8,194 bases of DNA from Bradyrhizobium sp. (GCA_028290165.1 JAQGKJ010000832.1:1-8194); one strand, 5' to 3'; counted from the stretch's first letter, positions 1 through 6,841 are shown. The notes: generated by a model from the letters alone, not told the origin. A program made the numbers and translations.

Positions 1-702
1 GTCAATTTCACCGGCGGAATGGCGTCGGTGGTCGCGCAATTGAACGCTGCGCTCGGCACCTCCAATCTGCAGTTCTCGAATCCGGCGGGATCGACGTTGC
101 GCGTCCTGGACAACGGCACCAATTCGGCGACTGTCAACGCGGCCTCGGTGACGGCAACAGTTTCCTCGCTTGCGGGCGGCAGCGCGCAGCTCCCGCTGTT
201 TACCGACGGAAGCCAGTTGTACACGGGTTCGATCACGGGCACCGGATTGCAGCAGACCGGACTGGCGGGACGCATCACCGTCAATTCCGCGCTGCTCGCC
301 GATCCGTCAAAGCTCACGGTCTACAATACCTCGCCGCTGACCAATGCCGGCGATACCACGCGTCCCGACTTTCTTTATTCCCAGCTGACGTCGGGCACGT
401 TCACCTACTCGCCGCAGACCGGGCTCGGTACCGCGGCGACGCCGTTCAAGGGAACGCTGTCCGGCTTCATGCAGCAGTTCCTCAGCCTGCAGAGCAACGC
501 GTCGACGTCCGCGACCCAGCTTCAGCAGGGCCAGGATGTCGTCGTCAACGCGCTGCAGCAGAAATTCAAATCCGTCTCCGGCGTCAACATCGATACCGAG
601 ATGTCGAACCTGATCTCACTGCAGAATAGCTATGCCGCGAATGCCCACGTGATGTCCGTGGTTCAGTCCATGATGACCAGCTTGATGCAGGTCCAGTTGT
701 AA
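1..702 (+). CDS. flgK: Flagellar hook-associated protein 1 FlgK, C-terminal part (5' truncated by window edge)
   Basis: This is the last 233 codons of FlgK, the first of two junction proteins joining the hook to the filament outside the cell. The frame is open from base 1, so the methionine at 19 is internal and not the start. The diagnostic part is the C-terminus, residues 196-233 of the visible fragment, which begins NIDTEMSNLISLQNSYAANA and ends SLMQVQL. It has the heptad-like hydrophobic pattern and the LQ-x-SYxANA motif of the FlgK terminal D0/D1 helix. The preceding 130 residues or so are Ser/Thr/Gly/Ala-rich beta-type sequence with no cysteine, as is usual for the exposed FlgK domains. 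Residues 7-45 (ASVVAQLNAAL to LRVLDNG) resemble the second half of the hook/flagellin insert motif seen in the neighbouring genes. flgL follows after 24 bases, so the two are very likely cotranscribed. Identification is firm; the missing N-terminus cannot be judged. Confidence 0.95.
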   Translation, partial: VNFTGGMASVVAQLNAALGTSNLQFSNPAGSTLRVLDNGTNSATVNAASVTATVSSLAGGSAQLPLFTDGSQLYTGSITGTGLQQTGLAGRITVNSALLADPSKLTVYNTSPLTNAGDTTRPDFLYSQLTSGTFTYSPQTGLGTAATPFKGTLSGFMQQFLSLQSNASTSATQLQQGQDVVVNALQQKFKSVSGVNIDTEMSNLISLQNSYAANAHVMSVVQSMMTSLMQVQL

Positions 703-726
703 CGCGACGAGTGTAAGGCGATCGAT

Positions 727-2607
727 ATGGCAATCAACGGCGTCAACTATGGCAACTCGATTCTCAACCAGTCGCTGTTGAACATCAACAGTCAGCTGAC
801 GACGCTGCAGTCGCAGCTGACGACCGGAAAAAAATCGACGTCCTATGCGGGGATGGGCGTCAACGAAGGGTTCGCCATCGCGGCCCGGTCGCAACTGTCG
901 AACATTTCCGCGTTCAGCGACACCATGAGCAACATCAACACCACCATCGGCATCGCCAACACCTCGCTGCAGTCGATGGTCGATATCGGAACGACCGTTC
1001 TCAACAGCGCCAACAGCTCGACACAGACCCTCAACAGCGCCGGACAGACCATCGCCCAGCAAACTGCGACGTCGCAGTTGTCGTCGATGCTCGGCATTCT
1101 CAATATGCAGGCCGGCGACCGCTATCTGTTTTCGGGCGCCGCCATCAACACGCCTTCGGTCGCCTCGATGGATAATATCCTCAACGGAACCACCACCCAG
1201 GCCGGACTGAAGCAGGTGATCTCCGAGCGCGCGCAAGCCGACGGCACCACCGGCCTCGGCCGCCTTGTTCTTACGGCGCCGACGCCGACCTCGGTTAAGA
1301 TGGCGGAGGACGTCGCCGGCTCGCCGTTCGGCCTCAAGCTGAGCGCGGTGTCATCGACGCTGACGGGCGCGACCGTAACCGGTCCTGCGGGATCGCCGGC
1401 CGCCATCTCGGTCGACCTCGGCCCAACCAATCCCAACAACGGCGATCAGGTCAGCTTCGCGTTCAAGCTGCCGGACGGTACGACTGAACAGATTCAGCTG
1501 ACGGCCTCGAGCGCGGCGCCGCCGCCGGCCGGCAGTTTTGCCATCGGCGCAACTTCGACGGCGACCGCCGCCAATCTTAACGCCGCGCTGAACACGGCGA
1601 TCGGCACGCTCGCCAATACATCGCTGGTGGCGGCGTCGGCAGTTGAGGCCGGCAACGATTTCTTCAGTTCGGCCGGGACCGCCACGGGGAGCGCGGTCAG
1701 CAACAAGCTTACGGTCCCTGCGCCGATCACCGGCGCGACGCTGTTGTCCGGTCTTGCCAACACGGACTCGCTGACGACCAATTTCGCAGCTGGCGATACC
1801 ATCACCGTCAACGGCACGCCGATTACGTTCGTCGCGGCCGGTGCGACCGGCAACAACCAGGTCAACGTCACCGACAGCGTGCAGACGCTGCTGACAAAAA
1901 TCGATGCGCTCACCGGCACCTCGACGCCTTCGACCATCAGCGGCGGCGTGGTCGCACTGCATACCGATAACGCCCAGGCTCTTACGGTCACGAGCACCAA
2001 CGCCGCCGCGTTCGCGGCGCTCGGCTTCCCCCCCACGGTGACGGCGACGCAGCCGCCGCTGCGTGTCAGCGGCTCCCCGTTGAGCTCGGCCACGTCACAG
2101 GTCAGCGGCACGCCGGCGAATACGATCTCCTGGTACACCGGCGAAGCGGGTCAGGGCTCCGCCCGCGCGACGGCGACGGCGCGGGTCGATCAGTCGGTGA
2201 CTGTTCAGTACGGCGCGCGCGCCAATGAGACGGCCATTCGTTCGCAGCTTCAGACACTGGCCGTCTTCGCCGCGGTCACGACCTCGACGACAAATCCGAA
2301 TGCGGCGCTGCAGGTCCATGCACTCAGCCAAAGGGTGGCGCAGAACCTTGCGCCGCAACCGGGAAAGCAGACCATCCAGGACATCCAGTCGGATTTGGCG
2401 ACGGCGCAGCTGACGATGAAAGATGCCACCGCCCGGCAAACGCAGGCCCAGGGGATGCTGCAGGGCATCGTCGACCAGGCCGAGAGTGTTTCTCCCGATC
2501 AGGTGGCGAGCCAGATTCTGGCGCTACAGACCAGCCTGCAGGCGTCGTACCAAACCACCGCGATGCTGTCGCAGCTGACCCTGACCAAGTATCTCCCGCT
2601 CGCGTAA
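727..2607 (+). CDS. flgL: Flagellar hook-associated protein 3 FlgL, long form
   Basis: FlgL is the second hook-filament junction protein, on which flagellin polymerises. Residues 1-140 form the flagellin-like N-terminal D0/D1 helices (SILNQSLLNINSQLTTLQSQ, then LTTGKK and a DRYLFSG motif at 131-137, typical of FlgL). Residues 500-626 form the C-terminal helical pair, with repeated Gln-rich heptads and a LQTSLQASYQTTAMLSQLTL end. At 626 residues it is about twice the size of enterobacterial FlgL. The extra length is a Thr/Ala/Gly-rich insert at roughly 180-495. Within it, residues 239-313 (GDQVSFAFKLPDGTTEQIQL) and 355-434 (GDTITVNGTPITF) look like repeated beta-domains; the second resembles the flagellin at the right end of the window. 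The start is supported by an AAGG ribosome-binding element at 715-718, eight bases upstream. Several long frames on the opposite strand are shadows of this gene. Alternative name: flagellin-family protein, but position after flgK and the DRYLFSG motif favour FlgL. Confidence 0.93.
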   Translation: MAINGVNYGNSILNQSLLNINSQLTTLQSQLTTGKKSTSYAGMGVNEGFAIAARSQLSNISAFSDTMSNINTTIGIANTSLQSMVDIGTTVLNSANSSTQTLNSAGQTIAQQTATSQLSSMLGILNMQAGDRYLFSGAAINTPSVASMDNILNGTTTQAGLKQVISERAQADGTTGLGRLVLTAPTPTSVKMAEDVAGSPFGLKLSAVSSTLTGATVTGPAGSPAAISVDLGPTNPNNGDQVSFAFKLPDGTTEQIQLTASSAAPPPAGSFAIGATSTATAANLNAALNTAIGTLANTSLVAASAVEAGNDFFSSAGTATGSAVSNKLTVPAPITGATLLSGLANTDSLTTNFAAGDTITVNGTPITFVAAGATGNNQVNVTDSVQTLLTKIDALTGTSTPSTISGGVVALHTDNAQALTVTSTNAAAFAALGFPPTVTATQPPLRVSGSPLSSATSQVSGTPANTISWYTGEAGQGSARATATARVDQSVTVQYGARANETAIRSQLQTLAVFAAVTTSTTNPNAALQVHALSQRVAQNLAPQPGKQTIQDIQSDLATAQLTMKDATARQTQAQGMLQGIVDQAESVSPDQVASQILALQTSLQASYQTTAMLSQLTLTKYLPLA

Positions 2608-2611
2608 GACC

Positions 2612-2623
2612 GGCCAAGCGGCC
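2612..2623 (+). terminator. Weak hairpin after flgL
   Basis: Just after the flgL stop codon the sequence GGCC-AAGC-GGCC can form a four-base-pair stem with a four-base loop. There is no T-run directly after it, so at best it is a weak pause site. The flgK-flgL transcript may continue into the glycosyltransferase-like gene, 92 bases beyond flgL. Confidence 0.15.
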
Positions 2624-2624
2624 A

Positions 2625-2640
2625 TTAGGATTTCGTTAAC
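2625..2640 (+). promoter_or_regulatory. Candidate CtrA half-site pair upstream of the glycosyltransferase-like gene
   Basis: The intergenic sequence reads TTAG-N7-TTAAC. It differs by one base from the alphaproteobacterial CtrA recognition pattern TTAA-N7-TTAAC. It lies 60-75 bases upstream of the next start codon, in an AT-richer patch of an otherwise GC-rich region. CtrA controls flagellar genes in several Alphaproteobacteria. Occupancy here is inferred from pattern alone. Confidence 0.3.
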
Positions 2641-2699
2641 TACGTCTGTTTACTGTTTGGTGAGGAGTTCAGGCCGCGCCCGCCGCTTCGGAGCCGTTC

Positions 2700-3491
2700 A
2701 TGACTGACCAGGTTCATCTGATGGTGGCCACGCCCTGCTTCGGCGGGCAGGTCTCCAGCATCTATGCCGGTTCGATCTTCCACTTGCAGCGTGCGGCGCG
2801 CGCCATGCCCAACCTCGACCTCACGGTCCTGATGCGCGACGGCGATGCGCTGATAACCCGGGCGAGAGCCAATCTGGTGACGCTTTTCCTCGACGATCCC
2901 AGCGCGACACACCTGCTGTTCGTCGATGCCGATATCGGCTTTTCGCCCGACCAGGTATTCAGGCTGATTGAATCCGGGGCGGACGTGGTAGCCGGCGTCT
3001 ATCCGATCAAGCGGGTCAACTGGGACAGGGCCAAGCGGATGCTGGCGTCGGACCGGCCGAACATGCCGTCGGCCGCGCTCGACTATGTGCTGGAGATCGA
3101 CAATCCCGACCATGTCGCCGTCGTCAATGGGTTTACCCGCGTGCGCTATGCCGGCACCGGGTTCCTGATGATCAGGCGTCACGTCATAGAGAAGATGTGC
3201 CTTCACCCGGCCTACGCGTCGCTGCAGTTCTTCCGCGAACATTCCCTCGATGCGCTGGCCGGGAGTCCGAACCGGTTTGCGCTGTTCGAATGCATGATCG
3301 ATCCGAACACCGGGACCTATCTCAGCGAGGATTTTTCCTTCTGCAAGCGCTGGACCGATATCGGCGGCGAAATCTGGGCTGATCTCGAGAGTCGCCTCGA
3401 TCATGTCGGCCCGTCGGTCTTTCGCGGCGATGTCTCGTCGCAGTTTGCCGCGTCCGCAAGCACGCCCGCAAGCGCGGTGAATGCTGCGTGA
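2700..3491 (+). CDS. Putative glycosyltransferase, GT-A fold, DxD motif
   Basis: A 263-residue protein with no visible signal peptide or membrane segment, hence probably cytoplasmic. The N-terminus (HLMVATPCFGGQVSSIYAGS, residues 6-25) and the HLLFVDADIGF segment (71-81) fit a nucleotide-sugar-binding GT-A fold, with D76-A77-D78 as the likely metal/nucleotide DxD motif. The basic RARAN motif at 54-58 comes before it. Downstream are YAGTGFLMIRR (150-160), an acceptor-side loop commonly seen in such enzymes, then LSEDFSFCKRW (208-218) with an Glu-Asp pair in the place of the usual catalytic acid, and LDHVG (233-237), whose histidine could be a late metal ligand. The ATG is the only plausible start: GGAG at 2690-2693 is six bases upstream and an in-frame stop lies at 2661. 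It sits between flgL and an ATP-grasp gene, so glycosylation of flagellin or a surface polymer is a fair guess. Donor and acceptor are unknown. Confidence 0.7.
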   Translation: MTDQVHLMVATPCFGGQVSSIYAGSIFHLQRAARAMPNLDLTVLMRDGDALITRARANLVTLFLDDPSATHLLFVDADIGFSPDQVFRLIESGADVVAGVYPIKRVNWDRAKRMLASDRPNMPSAALDYVLEIDNPDHVAVVNGFTRVRYAGTGFLMIRRHVIEKMCLHPAYASLQFFREHSLDALAGSPNRFALFECMIDPNTGTYLSEDFSFCKRWTDIGGEIWADLESRLDHVGPSVFRGDVSSQFAASASTPASAVNAA

Positions 3492-3613
3492 AATCATCTT
3501 GACGATGAGCGCCGTGCTTAGGTCGGACCCGGCCGAAGCCCGGCGGTCAAACCCATCAGCAACGCGCCGGCCTCTATGGCGCCGGCATCGTTCGCCCTTC
3601 CCGGAGTTTTTAC
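3492..3613. other. 122-base spacer containing a GCCGGC inverted repeat
   Basis: No gene is visible between the glycosyltransferase-like and ATP-grasp genes. GCGCCGGC occurs twice as a direct repeat (3564-3571 and 3579-3586). Because GCCGGC is its own complement, the copies at 3566-3571 and 3581-3586 can also pair as a six-base-pair stem with a nine-base loop. No T-run follows. The stem ends 27 bases before the next start codon, so it could act as a leader structure. GGAG at 3603-3606 is the ribosome-binding site of the next gene. Confidence 0.3.
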
Positions 3614-4867
3614 ATGCAGCCTGATGCCGACGAACCGATCGGAACAACCGAGCCACTCTGCGCCGATCGGATCGGATTCGCGAGACTCACGACATTGGCG
3701 TTTGGCGGCACCGATCTTCGCCCGTTGCGGGACGAATTGCTGTCGAAAGTCGCCGGCGGAACCGCCGGCGCCGGCGAGGGACTCGATTTGTCGCTGATCG
3801 CGCAGCTCCTGGGCGACAAACAGACCGGGATCGCCATCCAGGCCGAAGTGCTCGCCTTTCATCAGTTGTTCCGCTCGCCGTGTGCCGTGGAGAAGCCCAG
3901 ACTGCGCGTTCTCGCGCTCGCGGCCGCGATCGACATGGGCGGCAACACCCCGATCGAGTTTCTGCTGGAGGAATCCGGGATCGAGCTATTGACGCTCTAT
4001 GTCGTTGCCGGAGCCGGGCTGCCGGTGCCGCTGCCCGATCACGACGTTGCGATCGTGATCGCTTCCGACTCCGAGGAATGCCGCGATGCGCTTGCGATCA
4101 TCGAACGGGCCGCGCCGCGCTGGCCGCGGCCGATGCTCAATCCACCCCAGCTCGTCAGCCGTCTGGATCGCGACAAGCTGCATCGTCTGCTCCGCGGCAT
4201 CGAGGGATTGGATATCCCGGCGACAATAGGCGTGACGCGGGAAAAATTGTCCGACGTGGCTCGGTCGATCCTGTCATTTTCAGATATTGCGGCCGAGCTT
4301 GAGTTTCCAATCATCATCCGTCCGCGCGGTTCGCATGCGGGCGTCGGGCTCGCCAAGCTCGACGATCACGCCGCGATCGATCGATACCTTGCGGAACGCG
4401 CCGAGCAGGAATTCTTCGTCTCGCGCTTCGTCGATTACGCCAACGAAGACGGATTGTTCCGCAAGTATCGCGTCGTGTTCGTCGATGGCCGGCCTTACGC
4501 ATGCCATATGGCAATCGCCGATCGCTGGGACATCTGGTATCTCAATGCGGGAAGGTCGGACAGCGCGCCCAAGCGTCTCGAGGAAGAGACCTTCATGCGG
4601 ACCTTCGACATCGGCTTCGCGCGCCGTCATGCGACGGCGCTTGCCGGCATGGCTGATCGAATCGGCCTCGACTATTTCACGATCGACTGCGCGGAAAACA
4701 AGCGCGGGGAATTGCTGATCTTCGAGGCGGACAATACCGCCGTCGTGCATAACATGGACTCGCCCGAGGTCTTTCCCTACAAGCCGCCGCAAATGCGCAG
4801 GATTTTCGACGCCTTCGCGGCGATGCTGTATGGCCGCACCCGGCCTGGCCGGGAGCGCGCGGCGTGA
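3614..4867 (+). CDS. ATP-grasp domain protein, putative carboxylate-amine (RimK-like) ligase
   Basis: A 417-residue protein, probably soluble. Residues 97-180 look like a Rossmann-type pre-ATP-grasp domain (RLRVLALAAAIDMGGNTPIE, then PRPMLNPPQLV). Residues 185-405 look like an ATP-grasp domain: the nucleotide-binding strand and glycine loop FPIIIRPRGSHAGVGLAKL (231-249), the segment SRFVDYANEDGLFRKYRVVF (270-289), and the metal/phosphate end LDYFTIDC plus IFEADNTAVVHNMD (352-382, with D358, E371 and N374 as likely ligands). ATP-grasp enzymes join a carboxylate to an amine or thiol through an acylphosphate. Substrates here are unknown. An arginine (R236) stands where many family members have the ATP-binding lysine. 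I recall longer relatives with N-terminal TPR repeats; none is evident here, and residues 1-95 are not recognised. The start has GGAG at 3603-3606, seven bases upstream. The stop overlaps the decarboxylase start (GTGA), indicating translational coupling. Confidence 0.75.
   Translation: MQPDADEPIGTTEPLCADRIGFARLTTLAFGGTDLRPLRDELLSKVAGGTAGAGEGLDLSLIAQLLGDKQTGIAIQAEVLAFHQLFRSPCAVEKPRLRVLALAAAIDMGGNTPIEFLLEESGIELLTLYVVAGAGLPVPLPDHDVAIVIASDSEECRDALAIIERAAPRWPRPMLNPPQLVSRLDRDKLHRLLRGIEGLDIPATIGVTREKLSDVARSILSFSDIAAELEFPIIIRPRGSHAGVGLAKLDDHAAIDRYLAERAEQEFFVSRFVDYANEDGLFRKYRVVFVDGRPYACHMAIADRWDIWYLNAGRSDSAPKRLEEETFMRTFDIGFARRHATALAGMADRIGLDYFTIDCAENKRGELLIFEADNTAVVHNMDSPEVFPYKPPQMRRIFDAFAAMLYGRTRPGRERAA
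3751..3770. repeat. Perfect 9-bp inverted repeat inside the ATP-grasp gene
   Basis: CGCCGGCGG and CCGCCGGCG are separated by two A bases and would form a very stable GC hairpin about 140 bases into the coding sequence. It encodes part of an Ala/Gly/Thr-rich linker (residues 46-54), followed by another CCGGCG. The simplest reading is repetitive GC-rich codon use. Confidence 0.6.
4851..4866 (+). promoter_or_regulatory. Ribosome-binding site and coupled GTG start of the decarboxylase gene
   Basis: GGGAG lies eight bases before a GTG whose last two bases are the first two of the preceding TGA stop reading. This stop-start overlap is characteristic of translational coupling and is why the GTG was chosen over internal methionines. 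Confidence 0.7.
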
Positions 4868-6381
4868 CCAAGGCGTTGCGCGAAGCGCTAGAGCGACCCG
4901 AATCGGGCGAGACGCTCGATCCCAAAAACTGGGACGACATCCGTGCGCAAGGTCATCGCATGCTCGATGACATGATCGACTATGCCGCCAACATCAGGGA
5001 TCGTCCGGTCTGGCAGCCGATACCGGATGAGGCGCGCGCGCGCTTTCATGCCGCGCTTCCGCTTGAGCCTTCCAATCTTGCCGAGGTCTATCGCGAATTC
5101 ACCGATTTCATCGTCCCCTATGCCACCGGCAATGTTCATCCGGGTTTCATGGGATGGGTGCACGGCGGCGGCACCGCGGTGGGCATGCTGGCGGAAATGC
5201 TGGCGGCTGGACTCAACGCCAATCTCGGCGGGCGCGATCACATTCCGATCGAGGTCGAACGTCAGATCGTCGAATGGACGCGCGAGATGTTCGGTTTTCC
5301 GAGCGGCGCGAGCGGGATTTTCGTTACCGGCACGTCGATGGCCAATCTGATGGCGGTGCTGGTGGCGCGGACCGCGGCCCTCGGGCGCTCCGTCCGCCAG
5401 CACGGCGTCGGTGACGAAGGCGCGCGGCTTACGGCCTATACCTCGAGCACCGCGCACGGCTGCATCTCGAAGGCCATGGACATCGCGGGCTTCGGCAGCG
5501 ATGCGTTGCGGTGCGTCGAGGTCGATCGATTCCATCGCATCGACGTGGCCGCATTACGTGCGCGGATCGCGCGCGACCGCGAGGCCGGCCTGAAACCTTT
5601 CCTCGTCGTCGGCTCCGCCGGAACGGTGGATATCGGCGCCATCGATGATCTCCTCGCACTCAGCGCATTGTGCCGCGAAGAAGAGCTCTGGTTTCACGTC
5701 GACGGTGCCTATGGCGCGCTTGGGATTCTCTCGCGGGCGATCGCGCCGCGGCTCGGTGGTTTGGAACACGCCGATTCAATTGCGCTTGATTTTCACAAAT
5801 GGGGGCAGGTGCCTTATGACGCCGGCTTCCTGATCGTCCGCGACGGCGATCGGCATCGTGACACTTTTTCCGCGCCGGCGGCGTATCTGCGCCGGGAGAC
5901 GCGAGGACTTGCCGCGAACTCACCCTGGCCTTGCGACCTCGGCCCGGATCTGTCGCGCGGCTTCAGGGCGCTCAAGACCTGGTTCACCCTGAAAACCTAC
6001 GGCACCGAAAGACTGGGCGCGGTCATCACCCGCACCTGTGCGCTCGCTGCTTATCTGGAAACGCGGATTCTGGCCGAGCCGCGGCTGGAGTTGATCGCGC
6101 CGGTCCAGCTCAACATCGTCTGCTTCCGCTACCGCGCTGCCGATGCCAACAAGGTGAACGGTGAGATCGTCATGGACATCCAGGAATCCGGGATCGCGGC
6201 GCCGTCGACCACGGTCCTCGACGGCCAGCTCGCGATACGCGCAGCCATTGTCAATCACCGCACCGGCACCTGCGATATCGACGCGTTGATCGAAGCGGTG
6301 CTGGAGTTCGGAGCGCAGCGCACGTCAAATGACGACCGGCTCGTGCTGCGAGTAGAGCAGTCTCCGCCGCTGGCGATGTAA
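4864..6381 (+). CDS. Group II pyridoxal-phosphate-dependent amino acid decarboxylase (aromatic-L-amino-acid decarboxylase-like)
   Basis: A 505-residue cytoplasmic enzyme of the PLP fold-type I group II decarboxylase family. Such enzymes turn an L-amino acid (aromatic, Glu or similar) into its amine and CO2. Visible landmarks in order: substrate-side HPGFMGWVHGGG (92-103), phosphate-binding GTSMAN (156-161), TAHGCISKA with the PLP-stacking H198 (196-204), HVDGAYGA with the ring-nitrogen aspartate D280 (278-285), and DFHKWGQ with the Schiff-base lysine K312 (309-315). FRALKTWFTLKTYG (367-380) matches the conserved helix after the mobile loop. Length is normal. The start is GTG at 4864, overlapping the upstream stop by 4 bases, with GGGAG at 4851-4855 eight bases before it. 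The mobile loop (342-366) has no tyrosine, unlike animal and plant aromatic decarboxylases, so the exact reaction could differ. I recall close relatives sometimes carrying wrong cytochrome oxidase names. The substrate cannot be read from the sequence. Confidence 0.9.
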   Translation: MTKALREALERPESGETLDPKNWDDIRAQGHRMLDDMIDYAANIRDRPVWQPIPDEARARFHAALPLEPSNLAEVYREFTDFIVPYATGNVHPGFMGWVHGGGTAVGMLAEMLAAGLNANLGGRDHIPIEVERQIVEWTREMFGFPSGASGIFVTGTSMANLMAVLVARTAALGRSVRQHGVGDEGARLTAYTSSTAHGCISKAMDIAGFGSDALRCVEVDRFHRIDVAALRARIARDREAGLKPFLVVGSAGTVDIGAIDDLLALSALCREEELWFHVDGAYGALGILSRAIAPRLGGLEHADSIALDFHKWGQVPYDAGFLIVRDGDRHRDTFSAPAAYLRRETRGLAANSPWPCDLGPDLSRGFRALKTWFTLKTYGTERLGAVITRTCALAAYLETRILAEPRLELIAPVQLNIVCFRYRAADANKVNGEIVMDIQESGIAAPSTTVLDGQLAIRAAIVNHRTGTCDIDALIEAVLEFGAQRTSNDDRLVLRVEQSPPLAM

Positions 6382-6392
6382 GCGGTAGGGCT

Positions 6393-6830
6393 CTAGGCGG
6401 AACGACGGCCTTCCATGCCGGTGCTGCCCTTGCCCTGGCGAGCTTCATTGTGCTCCAGAAGCTTCTTCTCATAGGCGACGAGCTTCTTGGCTTCCTTCAG
6501 GGCGTGATAGAGATCGCCGTTCAGGATATGGTTGTTGATGTCCTCTATGATCGGCCACGCGCTCGGCGCGGCGGTGACGATATCGCGCACCAGGTTGAAA
6601 TAGGTGCCGTGATTGACCTGCGGGTCCGGCGAAATATACATCAGCTGCACCGCCAGATAGACGAGCTTGGCCGGCGTATCGGCGGTTTCCGGCGTCAGGA
6701 TGTCCTTCTCGCGCAGGATCGGAATGTTGTCGCCGTCAATCAGTAATCTGGCGCGCTGATCGGTGTTGGTGATTACGCAGGCGCCGATGATAATCCGTTC
6801 GTGCGGCTTGAGTTCGACCTTCAAAGCCAT
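6393..6830 (-). CDS. flbT: Flagellum biosynthesis repressor FlbT
   Basis: FlbT is a small cytoplasmic RNA-associated regulator. In Caulobacter it acts on the 5' leader of flagellin mRNA and links filament synthesis to hook assembly; in some relatives it acts positively. This copy is 145 residues, normal for the family. It opens with the family signature MALKVELKPHERIIIGACV, continues with LLIDGDNIPILREKDIL and LVYLAVQLMYISPDP, and ends in a charged helix (HALKEAKKLVAYEKKLLEHN) and a short basic tail. An in-frame ATG at 6851 would add seven residues, but the start at 6830 fits FlbT homologues and has GGAGAA five bases upstream. It is convergent with the decarboxylase gene (11 bases apart) and divergent from the flagellin gene. 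The usual partner flaF is not in the window. Identification is firm; the sign of its regulation here is unknown. Confidence 0.95.
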   Translation of the reverse strand: MALKVELKPHERIIIGACVITNTDQRARLLIDGDNIPILREKDILTPETADTPAKLVYLAVQLMYISPDPQVNHGTYFNLVRDIVTAAPSAWPIIEDINNHILNGDLYHALKEAKKLVAYEKKLLEHNEARQGKGSTGMEGRRSA

Positions 6831-6835
6831 GCCAG

Positions 6836-6841
6836 TTCTCC
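6836..6841 (-). promoter_or_regulatory. Ribosome-binding site fixing the flbT start
   Basis: On the - strand GGAGAA is followed by five bases and then the ATG at 6830. This makes 6830 a better start than the in-frame ATG at 6851 and agrees with the conserved MALKVELKP N-terminus. Confidence 0.75.

Noticed and set aside
1494..2138. Long - strand open frame of 214 codons opposite flgL
   Set aside because: It is antisense to the variable region of flgL, and Val/Ala-rich shadow frames are expected in GC-rich coding DNA.
2640..3656. 338-codon - strand open frame across the glycosyltransferase-like gene
   Set aside because: The + strand frame has the DxD motif, a ribosome-binding site and coherent domains; the - strand translation is Arg-rich without family features.
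6367..6385. Possible terminator CCGCT-N9-AGCGG at the end of the decarboxylase gene
   Set aside because: It is a five-base stem with a nine-base loop and no T-run.
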